64,000 bases of DNA from Owenweeksia sp965214115 (GCA_965214115.1 CBDCAU010000007.1:434001-498000), one strand, 5' to 3'; shown: positions 32,524 to 40,368, numbered from the stretch's first letter. The notes: generated by a model from the letters alone, not told the origin. Program-made: numbers and translations.

Positions 32524-33018
32524 TTATGCCACCGGCAGCCACTTCCGCTGCCAACTCTCCCGCAGCGCCACTTCCCACTCGCTTTCCAACTGCCCTTTCC
32601 GTTCAATCAGATTATTGAACACCACCGTGCTTTCGTCCAGCTCGCCGTTTTCCAAGGCCGCGCGGAAAGCCGTCAGATGCATCGTGTCAATCATCCCGTT
32701 TTCGTCGCGGTAGGCGATTTGCATCCGGTCTAAGAGGTTGATTGTTAGTTCGTTTTCCAAACTTTGGATGTGCTGCACCAATTTGTCGATGCTGCAACCG
32801 GTGGCTTGGTAGCTGGCCTCGTCCAGCGCCACTATTAAAAAGCGGTGGTACCGGATTTCAAAGGCCGTGTTCAAATCCTTTCCGTGCGCCTGCCAGCCGT
32901 CCAAAAAATTCATCATCCGCGCGGAGAGGCGCTCCATTTTTTCAAACTGTAAATACTCGGAAGATTGGAAAATCCAAATGCGGGAATTAGGGCCTATTTC
33001 TTGAAATTTTGTTATCAT
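32524..33018 (-). CDS. Conserved Bacteroidota protein (database name 'ABC transporter ATPase')
   Basis: 164 residues: RIWIFQSSEYL, FLDGWQAHGKDLNTAFEIRY, FLIVALDEASYQATGCSIDK, LLDRMQIAYRDENG. I recognise a Bacteroidota family of this length that carries the database name ABC transporter ATPase, but no Walker A, Walker B or signature motif is present, so the name should not be trusted. Function unknown. Its C-terminus recurs twice downstream (30558-30590 and 31789-31930). Confidence 0.7.
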   Translation of the reverse strand: MITKFQEIGPNSRIWIFQSSEYLQFEKMERLSARMMNFLDGWQAHGKDLNTAFEIRYHRFLIVALDEASYQATGCSIDKLVQHIQSLENELTINLLDRMQIAYRDENGMIDTMHLTAFRAALENGELDESTVVFNNLIERKGQLESEWEVALRESWQRKWLPVA

Positions 33019-33035
33019 AATTTGGAATTAAATTC

Positions 33036-33214
33036 TAAAATCAAAATCCAAAGAACCAAACAATCCCGCATATGCGGGACTAAATAAAAAAAGTCGAAAA
33101 TTCAAAACACTCGGGTCAAAAATTCACGAGTTGAAGTTTTGAATTTTAATCCTTAAAAATTTAGTCCCGCACGTGCGGGATTGTTTCGAATTTAGAGTTT
33201 CGAATTTAGTATTT
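33036..33214. repeat. Dispersed palindrome element, two-arm form
   Basis: TCCCGCATATGCGGGA at 33064-33079 and TCCCGCACGTGCGGGA at 33165-33180, each at the outer part of an AT-rich arm; the arms are imperfect inverted repeats around GTCGAAAATTCAAAAC and GTTTTGAATTTTAATCC. It lies just after the gap following the start of the gene at 33018. Confidence 0.8.
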
Positions 33215-33228
33215 CTAAGAAATGAAAC

Positions 33229-33381
33229 TCAAATATCAATATCCATCAATTCAGGATGCTCTTTTTGATGTTTTTTCTTCCAGTTTTCTATAAATTCGTT
33301 CAATTCTTTTTCTTCCTCTTCCGTTAGAGGTTTGCTTTGGATAATAAAATCCACATCTTCTGGCTCCTTGATGAATCCCAT
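33229..33381 (-). CDS. Small acidic protein of 50 residues
   Basis: An ATG-to-TGA frame reading MGFIKEPEDVDFIIQSKPLT, then a Glu/Lys-rich helix (EEEEKELNEFIENWKKK) and ELMDIDI. Codon use and amphipathic helix look like a real gene. Very similar short proteins with the MGFIKEP start are familiar to me from Bacteroidota genomes, where they are unnamed. It is flanked on both sides by palindrome elements. Confidence 0.6.
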   Translation of the reverse strand: MGFIKEPEDVDFIIQSKPLTEEEEKELNEFIENWKKKHQKEHPELMDIDI

Positions 33382-33395
33382 TTTCTTTTAATTAA

Positions 33396-33573
33396 ATCCT
33401 AATCCCGCACGTGCGGGACTAAATCCGAAGAACCAAACAAATTCTAAATAAAAAAAGTCAAAAACTCAAAAAGTACTGCCTGAAAAGACCGCTACATTTT
33501 GAATTTTAATCATTTAAAACTTTAGTCCCGCACGTGCGGGATTGTTTCGAATTCCGAGTTTCAAATTTCGTAT
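33396..33573. repeat. Dispersed palindrome element, two-arm form
   Basis: TCCCGCACGTGCGGGA at 33403-33418 and 33526-33541, identical in both arms, with AAATCCGAAGAACCAAAC on the left and GTTTCGAATTCCGAG on the right. It separates the small gene from the Fe-S protein gene. Confidence 0.8.
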
Positions 33574-33574
33574 T

Positions 33575-34372
33575 TTATAGGCTCTCCGCCTCCGCAATCA
33601 TCTCCGCCAAATCCAACACCGGCAAATCCCCTTCCCGCTTACTGTTTTTCACGCCGTCCGTCATCATCGTATTGCAGAAGGGGCAGGCCACGGCCACAAA
33701 ATCCGGTTGGGTTTCCAGCGCCTCCTCTGTCCGTTCGATGTTCACGTCTTTGCGGCCCGGCTCCGGTTCTTTGAACATCTGCGCGCCGCCCGCGCCGCAG
33801 CACAGGCCGTTGCTTTTGCAGCGGCGCATTTCCACCAGCTCGGCGTCCAGCTTTCGGATGAGTTCCCGCGGTGCTTCGTAAATGCCGTTGGCACGGCCGA
33901 GGTAGCACGGGTCGTGGTAGGTAATCCGCTTGCCCTTGTACGAACCGCCCTCGATGGTCAAGCGGTTGTCTTTCAGTAAGTTGTTGATGAATTTCGTGTG
34001 GTGGATGACTTCGTAATTCCCACCCAAATCGGGATATTCATTCGCCAAAGTGTTGAAACAATGCGGGCAGGCCGTCACGATTTTGGTGATTTCGTAGCCG
34101 TTCAACACCTCGATGTTGGCCATCGCCTGCATCATAAAAGTGAACTCGTTTCCGGCGCGTTTGGCGGGGTCACCGGTGCAGCTTTCCTCCGCGCCCAGCA
34201 CGGCAAAATCCACATTCGCGGCGTTCAAAATTTTTACGAAAGCCTTGGTCACTTTCTTGGCACGGTCGTCAAAACTGCCCGCGCAGCCCACCCAAAACAG
34301 CACTTCCGGCTTTTTGTCAGCGGCCGCCATTTCCGCCATCGTGGGCACTTTTAAAGTCGTTTGTTCACTCAT
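33575..34372 (-). CDS. (Fe-S)-binding protein with two CCG domains (HdrB/GlpC-like)
   Basis: 265 residues. Two cysteine-rich CCG modules: FWVGCAGSFD with TACPHCFNTLANE, and YHDPCYLGRANGIYEAPREL with NGLCCGAGGAQMF and ACPFCNTMM. Such proteins hold a non-cubane Fe-S cluster and pass electrons to thiol or disulfide substrates. The natural partner is the membrane Fe-S protein at 40369-41694; in related genomes I expect the two side by side, but here about 6 kb of other genes separates them. The ATG overlaps the stop of the lipoprotein gene by one base. Confidence 0.85.
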   Translation of the reverse strand: MSEQTTLKVPTMAEMAAADKKPEVLFWVGCAGSFDDRAKKVTKAFVKILNAANVDFAVLGAEESCTGDPAKRAGNEFTFMMQAMANIEVLNGYEITKIVTACPHCFNTLANEYPDLGGNYEVIHHTKFINNLLKDNRLTIEGGSYKGKRITYHDPCYLGRANGIYEAPRELIRKLDAELVEMRRCKSNGLCCGAGGAQMFKEPEPGRKDVNIERTEEALETQPDFVAVACPFCNTMMTDGVKNSKREGDLPVLDLAEMIAEAESL

Positions 34373-34968
34373 CAGTTTTGTATAAATAGTTGGTTGTCAG
34401 AAGTTTTGAACCCAATAATCCCATTGTTTCGATTGATAAAAATAATGGGAAAAGTATCTTCAATAAAATACACGTCTTGGAAGAGCGTGCTGTCCAAGAG
34501 CAAACTGTCGCGAAAAACGCAGTTCGGCGTGGTGCAGCGCAGACTGTCCTCGGCGTATTCAAACGTCAGCAAAAGATTCTCCGCCGCGTTTTCTTCCTCC
34601 ATATAAATGTTCATCACATCTTGCGAACGGCGCTGTAAATCAGGGCGGTACTCCACTTCCGTGGCAAACCGGAAACGGAAAAACGGCGTATCAGTCCCCA
34701 CTATAAAATCCCGCTTTTCCACTTCGATGTAATCAAATTCGCCCAGCGTCCCGATTTCCGAAGTCGCCGCATTTACTTTTTCAAAAACAGAATTTTCGGA
34801 AATTTTTTGGATGGAAATCGTATCGGTGCTGTCGCGGTAAGCGCGGGGATTATTAAAATTCGGTTCAAATTCTAAGATTTCTTGACTGGTTTGCAACTGC
34901 AAAAAATTCTCTTTTTTACACGAAAAAAAGATGCCTAAAAATGCCACAAAAAAAAAGAATTTTTTCAT
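34372..34968 (-). CDS. Hypothetical lipoprotein
   Basis: 198 residues. Signal peptide with lipobox FFSC (Cys17). The mature part is acidic and rich in strands (FRFRFATEVEYRPDLQRRSQ, LLLTFEYAEDSLRCTTPNCV, FPIIFINRNNGIIGFKTSDN). Family not recognised. It is the middle gene of an overlapping operon (HAD, this, Fe-S protein), overlapping upstream by 4 bp and downstream by 1 bp. Confidence 0.65.
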   Translation of the reverse strand: MKKFFFFVAFLGIFFSCKKENFLQLQTSQEILEFEPNFNNPRAYRDSTDTISIQKISENSVFEKVNAATSEIGTLGEFDYIEVEKRDFIVGTDTPFFRFRFATEVEYRPDLQRRSQDVMNIYMEEENAAENLLLTFEYAEDSLRCTTPNCVFRDSLLLDSTLFQDVYFIEDTFPIIFINRNNGIIGFKTSDNQLFIQN

Positions 34969-35426
34969 TTTTCCTCGAACACTTCGATGTTCACTTTTTT
35001 CATCACCAAATCGGTGAATTTCCCTTCGTAGCGGGTGGCTTTCACGAGGTGGTTGTCAATCCAGTGGTAATTGCCGCCGCGCGGTTTTCCCATCACCATT
35101 CCGTGGTATTTAAAGCCTTTTTCGGCCAGCCATTTTTCGGTCACTTCGCGGTGGTCTTCCGTCCGCGAGGTAAAAAAATAAATGATGTGCCCCTTGCGGT
35201 ACCAGCGATTCAGCGTTTCCAAAGCGTCAGGATAATGCTGCGCCGTGGCCATCCGTTCCGGCTCCTCGTTGGGGATGTCGTCGCAAATCGTCCCGTCAAT
35301 GTCAATCAAATAATTTTTGATGCCCTTCGGCAAAATCGGGGAAACGTGTTCGCCGTCAATGGTGGTTTCTTGGAGCTTATTGGGGATTTCTTGTTTTTTC
35401 AAAAAGGTAGCGTTTTTTAAAGGCAT
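34965..35426 (-). CDS. HAD-superfamily hydrolase
   Basis: 153 residues. HAD motif I is IDIDGTICDDIP (residues about 41-52, DxDGT), motif II is YFFTSRTEDHREVT and the last part has WIDNHLVKATRYEGKF. Short HADs of this form resemble capsule-linked phosphatases and have been labelled phosphoheptose-related in Bacteroidota. The likely reaction is removal of a phosphate from a sugar phosphate; the substrate is unknown. The start codon lies inside the 25-bp repeated palindrome described at 35418. Confidence 0.7.
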   Translation of the reverse strand: MPLKNATFLKKQEIPNKLQETTIDGEHVSPILPKGIKNYLIDIDGTICDDIPNEEPERMATAQHYPDALETLNRWYRKGHIIYFFTSRTEDHREVTEKWLAEKGFKYHGMVMGKPRGGNYHWIDNHLVKATRYEGKFTDLVMKKVNIEVFEEK

Positions 35427-35442
35427 CGAATTCGATGCGTTT
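35418..35442. repeat. 25-bp palindromic motif, copy 1 of 2
   Basis: Core GCATCGAATTCGATGC. The same 25 bases occur at 38935-38959 inside the KilA-N gene. Here it covers the start codon of the HAD gene and ends at the stop codon of the macro-domain gene. Confidence 0.75.
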
Positions 35443-35948
35443 TATTTCAATTTTTCTTTATAAATCTCATAATTTTCATCATCAAAACAAACGAAAATTA
35501 TTTTATCAAAATTCTTGTTTAAATTTTCTTGAACGGCTTCAATAGCAATTTTCGCCGCTTTTTCTTTTGGAAATTTATATATACCCGTACTAATATTTGG
35601 AAATGCCACTATTTTTAAATCATTTTCTACCGCTAATTTCAAGCTATTTTTATAACAATTCGCGAGCTTTTTTTCCTCGTCGGATTTTCCACCATTCCAA
35701 ACAGGACCCACCGTGTGAATGACCTTTTTAACAGGGAGATTTCCCACCGTGGTAATCACCGCCTCGCCCGTTTTGCAGCCGCCCTGCCGTGCGCGGATTT
35801 GTTTGCATCCTTCCAAAATTTCTGACCCGCCCGCACGGTGGATGGCACCGTCCATCCCGCCGCCGCCCAGCAAAGACGAGTTGGCGGCGTTCACAATCGC
35901 GTCCGCTTTTACTTTGGTGATGTCGCCTTTTTGGAGTTCTATTTTCAT
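35442..35948 (-). CDS. Macro-domain protein (O-acetyl-ADP-ribose deacetylase-like)
   Basis: 168 residues from the ATG at 35948. Macro-domain motifs: IELQKGDITKVKADAIVNAA, NSSLLGGGGMDGAIHRAGG, TGEAVITTVGNLPVKKVIHT, VAFPNISTGIYKFPKEKAA. It should bind ADP-ribose and remove acetyl or ADP-ribosyl groups. Its ATG overlaps the stop of the PIN toxin-like gene by 4 bp, making a three-gene operon UPF0175-PIN-macro. Confidence 0.9.
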   Translation of the reverse strand: MKIELQKGDITKVKADAIVNAANSSLLGGGGMDGAIHRAGGSEILEGCKQIRARQGGCKTGEAVITTVGNLPVKKVIHTVGPVWNGGKSDEEKKLANCYKNSLKLAVENDLKIVAFPNISTGIYKFPKEKAAKIAIEAVQENLNKNFDKIIFVCFDDENYEIYKEKLK

Positions 35949-36445
35949 TCTTTGTCCGCTCGCTTTTTCGGAATGCTTTCCTCGCCCAATTGTTGGAGGA
36001 TGGAGTTCAAAAGTTTCAACGAAAAATGCCTTTTGTGTTGAAGCCATTTCTCGAAAATGGGGCGAAGATTTCCGATAAGATTTTGCTCTTTGGCCCGAAT
36101 CAAAACGCCGAGCGAACCGATGCAATTGACACCCAACATTTCCGCAATCATCCGCGCTTGGTTGTCGTCCACCAAAAGATAATCGGCCTCAAGTTCTTCA
36201 TATAAAATAACGGATTCGGCTTCGCCATAATCCATTATCAAATTCAGATGACTTTTGGCATCTAATTTTGATACTCTTTCTCTCATAAAATCTAATATGG
36301 GAGCATCCGAATCGTAGTAATCTTGCAACTCTTCCCATACGGCTTTTGCTATATAAAAACGCCCAAAAATTTTATCTAAAAGTTGGATTTGTCCAGCTAT
36401 TTCTAACGAGATAAGCGCCCCCGTATCCGCGATGATAAGTTCCAT
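35945..36445 (-). CDS. DUF3368-type PIN-domain toxin-like protein
   Basis: 166 residues. PIN-like acidic residues: IIADTGALISLEIAGQIQLL at the start (first Asp), IMDYGEAESVILYEEL in the middle and LVDDNQARMIAEMLGVNCIG. The pattern is DUF3368, a usual partner of UPF0175. Such proteins are Mg2+-dependent RNases. It has a one-base-or-less junction with the UPF0175 antitoxin gene upstream and a 4-bp overlap with the macro-domain gene downstream. Confidence 0.85.
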   Translation of the reverse strand: MELIIADTGALISLEIAGQIQLLDKIFGRFYIAKAVWEELQDYYDSDAPILDFMRERVSKLDAKSHLNLIMDYGEAESVILYEELEADYLLVDDNQARMIAEMLGVNCIGSLGVLIRAKEQNLIGNLRPIFEKWLQHKRHFSLKLLNSILQQLGEESIPKKRADKE

Positions 36446-36712
36446 TCAAGCGTTGCGCAATTTTTCCACATCGCCCCACACTTGCTTTAGGTCGATTTTT
36501 GAGACCGGAATTTCATTGTCCGCAAGTATTTTTTCAAATTCGCGGCGCGTCAGACCCGCCAGCTGCTTGGCTTTGCCAAAGGTGAGTTTTCCGGTTCTAA
36601 AATGTTGAATCGCAAGGGATTGCTTGAACTCGGATTTCAGTTCATCCTGCGATTTGTTGAGGGCTACTGTAATTTCCGAGGGCACTTCTACGGGGATGGT
36701 GATATTTTCCAC
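36446..36712 (-). CDS. UPF0175 family antitoxin
   Basis: 88 residues from a GTG start. Family pattern: QSLAIQHFRTGKLTFGKAKQ, LAGLTRREFEKILADNEIPV. UPF0175 proteins pair with DUF3368 PIN proteins and carry a helix-turn-helix that probably binds the operon promoter. A minus-strand TATTTTTG element (36726-36733) is 13 bases upstream, which supports this start. Confidence 0.85.
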   Translation of the reverse strand: MENITIPVEVPSEITVALNKSQDELKSEFKQSLAIQHFRTGKLTFGKAKQLAGLTRREFEKILADNEIPVSKIDLKQVWGDVEKLRNA

Positions 36713-36725
36713 GGGTTGTTTTTTT

Positions 36726-36733
36726 CAAAAATA
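36726..36733 (-). promoter_or_regulatory. -7 element of the UPF0175-PIN-macro operon
   Basis: Minus-strand TATTTTTG, full match to TAnnTTTG, 13 bases before the GTG at 36712. No clear -33 element at the usual distance. Confidence 0.5.
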
Positions 36734-36845
36734 GGGATTAACCCTTTATCATATTGTTTTTTCCAAAAAAGGAAAGAAGGTGCAATGTCCTTAAAAACTT
36801 CAGCTTTTATCTTAAAAAGGAAACCTTTTTTTAATACCGATGCTA

Positions 36846-38267
36846 TTATTTTACCACCAATTTCCGCACCGCCATTCCATCCTCCGTTTCTATCTGAATA
36901 AAATAAATCCCATCGGCTAAATTCTCCAAATTTAATCGAACAGAATTTCCAATTAAAAAACTCTGATTTGAATATAAGATTCCAGCCATATTTGAAACAG
37001 AAACTTTCACATCTTTTAAGGTAGTCTGAAAATCAATCTGCACCCAATTTTCCGCAGGATTTGGATAAATGGATTTTACCAAATTTTCCCTATTAAATTC
37101 TTTCATTCCAATCACTTCACAACTATCCATTTTCGATGCAAAGAAAGTAGCCATATTGGAAGTGCGCAGCCAATACGCATCAATCGAATGGCAATTGGGA
37201 TTCGGTGGCAATTGCTGAATACAGAGGAGGTTATTGGAATTTACATCATACAAATAATCAGGCGCGGGCAGTGAATTCGCTTTCAAATTATCTATCAAAG
37301 TTTTGATGCCTTTCGAACCATAAACAAAGGGGCGATTTTCTATTTCTGCATAGCCCACTACCTTGGCACAATCGTTAAAGCCTTGCAGCAATTTGTCATT
37401 ATCAAAAGGCACGATTAAATCGCACGGTTGGTGGAACAAATAAAGTGCAGGAGATTGGGCGGAAAATGATTGAAAAATATTGTTAAAAGCACCACCGTAA
37501 AAATTGCCCACCGCTTTGACGGAATACGGTTGTTGCAACGGCAAATTCAAAGTGCCTTGGTAGCTGCCCAAAACGGGGCGCGCCAAATTCATACTATCAA
37601 TATGCGCGGCCAAATTATGTAGTTGCACGCACTTGGTTTCGTAATGCGCATTCGGTTTTGGCGCGTTGGGATAAGCGCCGACCCAGCGCTGCAAAACCTC
37701 CGTGGAATCGTCGAGAAAACCCACGCCCATCGCCACGAACCCGCCCGCACTTTCGCCCGCCAAAAAGACGTTGTTCGGGTCGATGTTGTAAGTCGCGGCG
37801 TTGTTTATCAAAAACCGAATCGCGCCGTGCACGTCTTGGATGCCGCGGTAGTTGGCGCGGTACCACTCGCTGGTGTCGGTCATATTGTTGCAGTCCCAGC
37901 CGTCCACGTTGCAGTGCCGCAGTTGGTCGGTCAGGAACTGGCCCAGCCGGTATTGCACGGACGCGGCGGCGTATCCGCGCTTGGCAAAATCCTCGCGTAT
38001 GCGCTTAGGATAGCCCTCGTTTTTGTCGCCCGCGTACCACGCACCGCCGTGCACCATCACCAGCAACGGGCGGCCACAAGCGGGCGCGGTGTCATTGACG
38101 GGCAGCGAAATATCGAACTTCAAATTGCGCGGCGCCCCCGCAAAATCCACCGCCGTGCCGTAGGAAATGTCAAAAGTGGTTTGGATGGAAAAAGTGGTGT
38201 CCACCCACCGTTGCGCGAAAAGGGGGGAGGAGAGGAGGGCGAGGAAAAGGGGGAGAAGTTTTTTCAT
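36846..38267 (-). CDS. Secreted alpha/beta-hydrolase (esterase) with T9SS sorting domain
   Basis: 473 residues. Signal peptide (1-18, ending PLFAQ). Hydrolase domain: oxyanion loop VMVHGGAWYAGDKNEG, nucleophile elbow FLAGESAGGFVAMG, and a possible acid in PCDLIVPFDND. This is the carboxylesterase/hormone-sensitive-lipase type. Residues about 398-473 are a T9SS type A sorting domain (SIYPNPAENWVQI, SNMAGILY, LADGIYFIQIE, final LVVK). It should hydrolyse an ester at or outside the cell surface. It is 8 bp from the KilA-N gene upstream, probably without functional link. Confidence 0.85.
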   Translation of the reverse strand: MKKLLPLFLALLSSPLFAQRWVDTTFSIQTTFDISYGTAVDFAGAPRNLKFDISLPVNDTAPACGRPLLVMVHGGAWYAGDKNEGYPKRIREDFAKRGYAAASVQYRLGQFLTDQLRHCNVDGWDCNNMTDTSEWYRANYRGIQDVHGAIRFLINNAATYNIDPNNVFLAGESAGGFVAMGVGFLDDSTEVLQRWVGAYPNAPKPNAHYETKCVQLHNLAAHIDSMNLARPVLGSYQGTLNLPLQQPYSVKAVGNFYGGAFNNIFQSFSAQSPALYLFHQPCDLIVPFDNDKLLQGFNDCAKVVGYAEIENRPFVYGSKGIKTLIDNLKANSLPAPDYLYDVNSNNLLCIQQLPPNPNCHSIDAYWLRTSNMATFFASKMDSCEVIGMKEFNRENLVKSIYPNPAENWVQIDFQTTLKDVKVSVSNMAGILYSNQSFLIGNSVRLNLENLADGIYFIQIETEDGMAVRKLVVK

Positions 38268-38275
38268 TTTTGAAA

Positions 38276-39157
38276 TTACTTTTTCAATTTTTTGACCTCA
38301 TCAATAAACGTCCGCTCATTGATTTTTTTCAAAGATTTTATAACATCTTTTTCATCCAAAATAGACTGCTGATATTTTGCGATGGCGCTAAGTTTTAAAA
38401 ACCGCTCCTTTTTCACGATTCCTTCCTTAATCATTTCGGCGTTCAAACTTTCCAAATTCGACAAAATCGCCAGTTCATTGATGCTCGCCATATCGCGGAC
38501 GTTCATTCCTTTTTCCGCCATTTTGGGATTGAGTTCGCGCCACTTTTTGGCAGTAGTTTTGAAAAGTGCAACGTTCAGCAAATCAGCTTCTTCAGCGTAA
38601 GCGAGCCATTCCATTTCCTTTTCGTAATTTTTGCTGGGAAGAATGTAATTTTTCACCGCGTCCGTTTGGAGCGCGTAATTGGCTTTGGTCAAAATCCGCT
38701 TGACGTTCCATTCAATGTTGTAATGATTGGTTTCGACTTCTTTCAGTCGCTGGTATTCGGTAATCAAATACAATTTGAAAGTGGGGCTGAGCCACGAGGC
38801 AAATTCAAAAGCAATATCACGGTGCGCGAACGTGCCGCCGTACCTGCCTGATTTTGAAACGATTCCAACCGCATTGGTCGATTCAATCCACCGCTTGGGC
38901 GTCATCGAGAAAGTATTGGCACCCGATTCATTTCTAAAGGCATCGAATTCGATGCGTTTAAAATCTGGGTTGTTCAGTTGCTCCCACAATCCCAAGAACT
39001 CGATGGTGCTGCGCGTCCGCATCCAGTTTTGGATGATATAATTTGTCCGGTCCGAATCGCGGAACTTAGCCATATCCGTCAGCGAAATGAATTCCTCTTC
39101 CTGCTTTTTGTAGAGGACGATTTCAAGGTCATTTACTTGGAGGGTGGAATTAGGCAT
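38276..39157 (-). CDS. KilA-N domain protein
   Basis: 293 residues. Residues 1-130 are a KilA-N domain: EEFISLTDMAKFRDSDRTNY, IIQNWMRTRSTIEFLGLWEQ, SGRYGGTFAHRDIAFEFASW, LSPTFKLYLITEYQRLKE. KilA-N is a DNA-binding domain of phages and large DNA viruses that also occurs alone on bacterial islands. The C-terminal half is helical and unrecognised. The 25-bp palindrome 38935-38959 lies within codons for FDAFRN. The TAAGTTTG element at 39179-39186 (minus) is a likely promoter. Confidence 0.85.
   Translation of the reverse strand: MPNSTLQVNDLEIVLYKKQEEEFISLTDMAKFRDSDRTNYIIQNWMRTRSTIEFLGLWEQLNNPDFKRIEFDAFRNESGANTFSMTPKRWIESTNAVGIVSKSGRYGGTFAHRDIAFEFASWLSPTFKLYLITEYQRLKEVETNHYNIEWNVKRILTKANYALQTDAVKNYILPSKNYEKEMEWLAYAEEADLLNVALFKTTAKKWRELNPKMAEKGMNVRDMASINELAILSNLESLNAEMIKEGIVKKERFLKLSAIAKYQQSILDEKDVIKSLKKINERTFIDEVKKLKK
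38935..38959. repeat. 25-bp palindromic motif, copy 2 of 2
   Basis: Identical over 25 bases to 35418-35442, with the perfect palindrome GCATCGAATTCGATGC at its centre. Here it is within the KilA-N coding sequence. Confidence 0.75.
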
Positions 39158-39178
39158 TGGGATTTAAAATGATGTTTA

Positions 39179-39186
39179 CAAACTTA
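39179..39186 (-). promoter_or_regulatory. -7 element of the KilA-N gene
   Basis: Minus-strand TAAGTTTG, full match to TAnnTTTG, 21 bases before the ATG at 39157. Confidence 0.45.
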
Positions 39187-39237
39187 ATTCAATATTTAAA
39201 AATCTTCATCCGTTTTGATTTCCAACAATATTGAAAT

Positions 39238-39381
39238 TCACATTCGCGCTTCTTTGATGGCCTGTCCGAGCAAATCAATATGCAGTTCATTTTCAAATGA
39301 ATCCCTTTTGGGCGTTCCGCGCTTTCCGGTGTGTTTGTCAATCATTGTGTCGAGCGGTACGGTTTTGAATTTATCTTTCAT
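39238..39381 (-). pseudogene. Truncated XRE antitoxin
   Basis: A 47-codon frame reading MKDKFKTVPLDTMIDKHTGK, then RGTPKRDSFENELHIDLLGQ and AIKEARM followed by a stop. It matches the N-terminus of the HigA-like antitoxin at 57748-58074. After the point where the helix-turn-helix should follow, a shifted frame gives VNFNIVGN, like the VNFNIQLEE end of that antitoxin. So the central HTH segment has been deleted with a frame change. No toxin gene is next to it. Confidence 0.75.
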
Positions 39382-39422
39382 TGCTATGCTAAATTGAAAA
39401 TTATAATCATCCTATCATTCCA

Positions 39423-40127
39423 TCAAAATTTAGCCTGTTGCTCAAGTTTTAAAGCTTGGTTTTTATATAATAGCATCTTTTGCTTAGCCGCAATTACCTT
39501 CCACGTAGGGTCGGAGTCATCAAAAAATTTCTCTATAAATTCCAATTCGCTCTTGCGGTATCTGCCCCAAGCGGTTTGCCATTCAGCGATATTTTCTTTT
39601 ACTCTATTATCAACACTAATCATATCGTATAAAACATAAAAGTGCTTTTGTATTTCAGTTTCCCACTTTTCTGTCTCAGCTTGTAATTGATTGATAGTCT
39701 CATCTGTGGTAAGTGAATCATTCATTCCCATAAACTCAACAGCACGAATATTCTGACGAAAGGCTATTAGCCTCTGAGCTTCACTAAAAAACAAGTAAAC
39801 TCTTTGTTCGGCTTCTTCAATTTCAGGAAAAAAAGTTAGGAAATTTAACTCTTTATCGCGATAGTTCAACCATTTTAGCTTCCAAAGAATAAACTTTTGT
39901 CTTGACTCTTGGTCATTTAATTTTGATTCCCACAATTCATTAAAAGAACTATTTAAAATTACCTCCCACTGCTCTTCAGCTTCTGCGTAGCACCCCAATA
40001 TTTCAATATTGGAAAGCATTGTATCGGACTCCAAGCATCTATCAAGAATCCTATAAATAGGAGGTTTGGTTTGCCCAAAGATATTGGTGATTAAAAGACA
40101 ACTTAACGCAGCAAAGAACTTTGGCAT
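39423..40127 (-). CDS. Secreted protein with LprI-like (DUF1311) repeats
   Basis: 234 residues, signal peptide (1-18). Two LprI-like units are visible: CLESDTMLSNIEILGCYAEA with KLKWLNYRDKELNF, and WETEIQKHFYVLYDMISVDN with WQTAWGRYRKSELEF. In LprI-type proteins this helical domain is linked to lysozyme inhibition. AT-rich compared with the neighbouring core genes. No operon partner. The assignment rests on the AxWxxYRxxE-type pattern. Confidence 0.65.
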   Translation of the reverse strand: MPKFFAALSCLLITNIFGQTKPPIYRILDRCLESDTMLSNIEILGCYAEAEEQWEVILNSSFNELWESKLNDQESRQKFILWKLKWLNYRDKELNFLTFFPEIEEAEQRVYLFFSEAQRLIAFRQNIRAVEFMGMNDSLTTDETINQLQAETEKWETEIQKHFYVLYDMISVDNRVKENIAEWQTAWGRYRKSELEFIEKFFDDSDPTWKVIAAKQKMLLYKNQALKLEQQAKF

Positions 40128-40227
40128 AATTGGATTTTTTTCTAAGTAAAAAATGATATATGGATGAGCGCATTATTACAACCGTAATAAAATGTTTCTA
40201 CTGTATAAAGCAAGTCTTAAGTTAGGT

Positions 40228-40362
40228 CTTCGCCTCCCCCGCCTCGTGCCTTGGCACCCCCTCCAAGGAGGGGGATAGTAATCCGAACCACTATTGAATT
40301 GTAATGAATTACTATCGAATTACAACTGAATTACAATAAATTACAACCGAATTACCTAATTA
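40228..40362. repeat. GC-rich repeat followed by degenerate GAATTACAA repeats
   Basis: TGGCACCCCCTCCAAGGAGG and GGGATAG (about 40248-40278) belong to the GC-rich family. From 40295 to 40362 the motif GAATTAC or its variants recurs about every 11-12 bases. The stretch 40128-40368 has no other feature. Confidence 0.65.
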
Positions 40363-40368
40363 CTCTCC

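Noticed and set aside
32524..33018. ABC transporter ATPase, as relatives are often named
   Set aside because: No Walker A, Walker B or LSGGQ-type motif in 164 residues; treated as a protein of unknown function.
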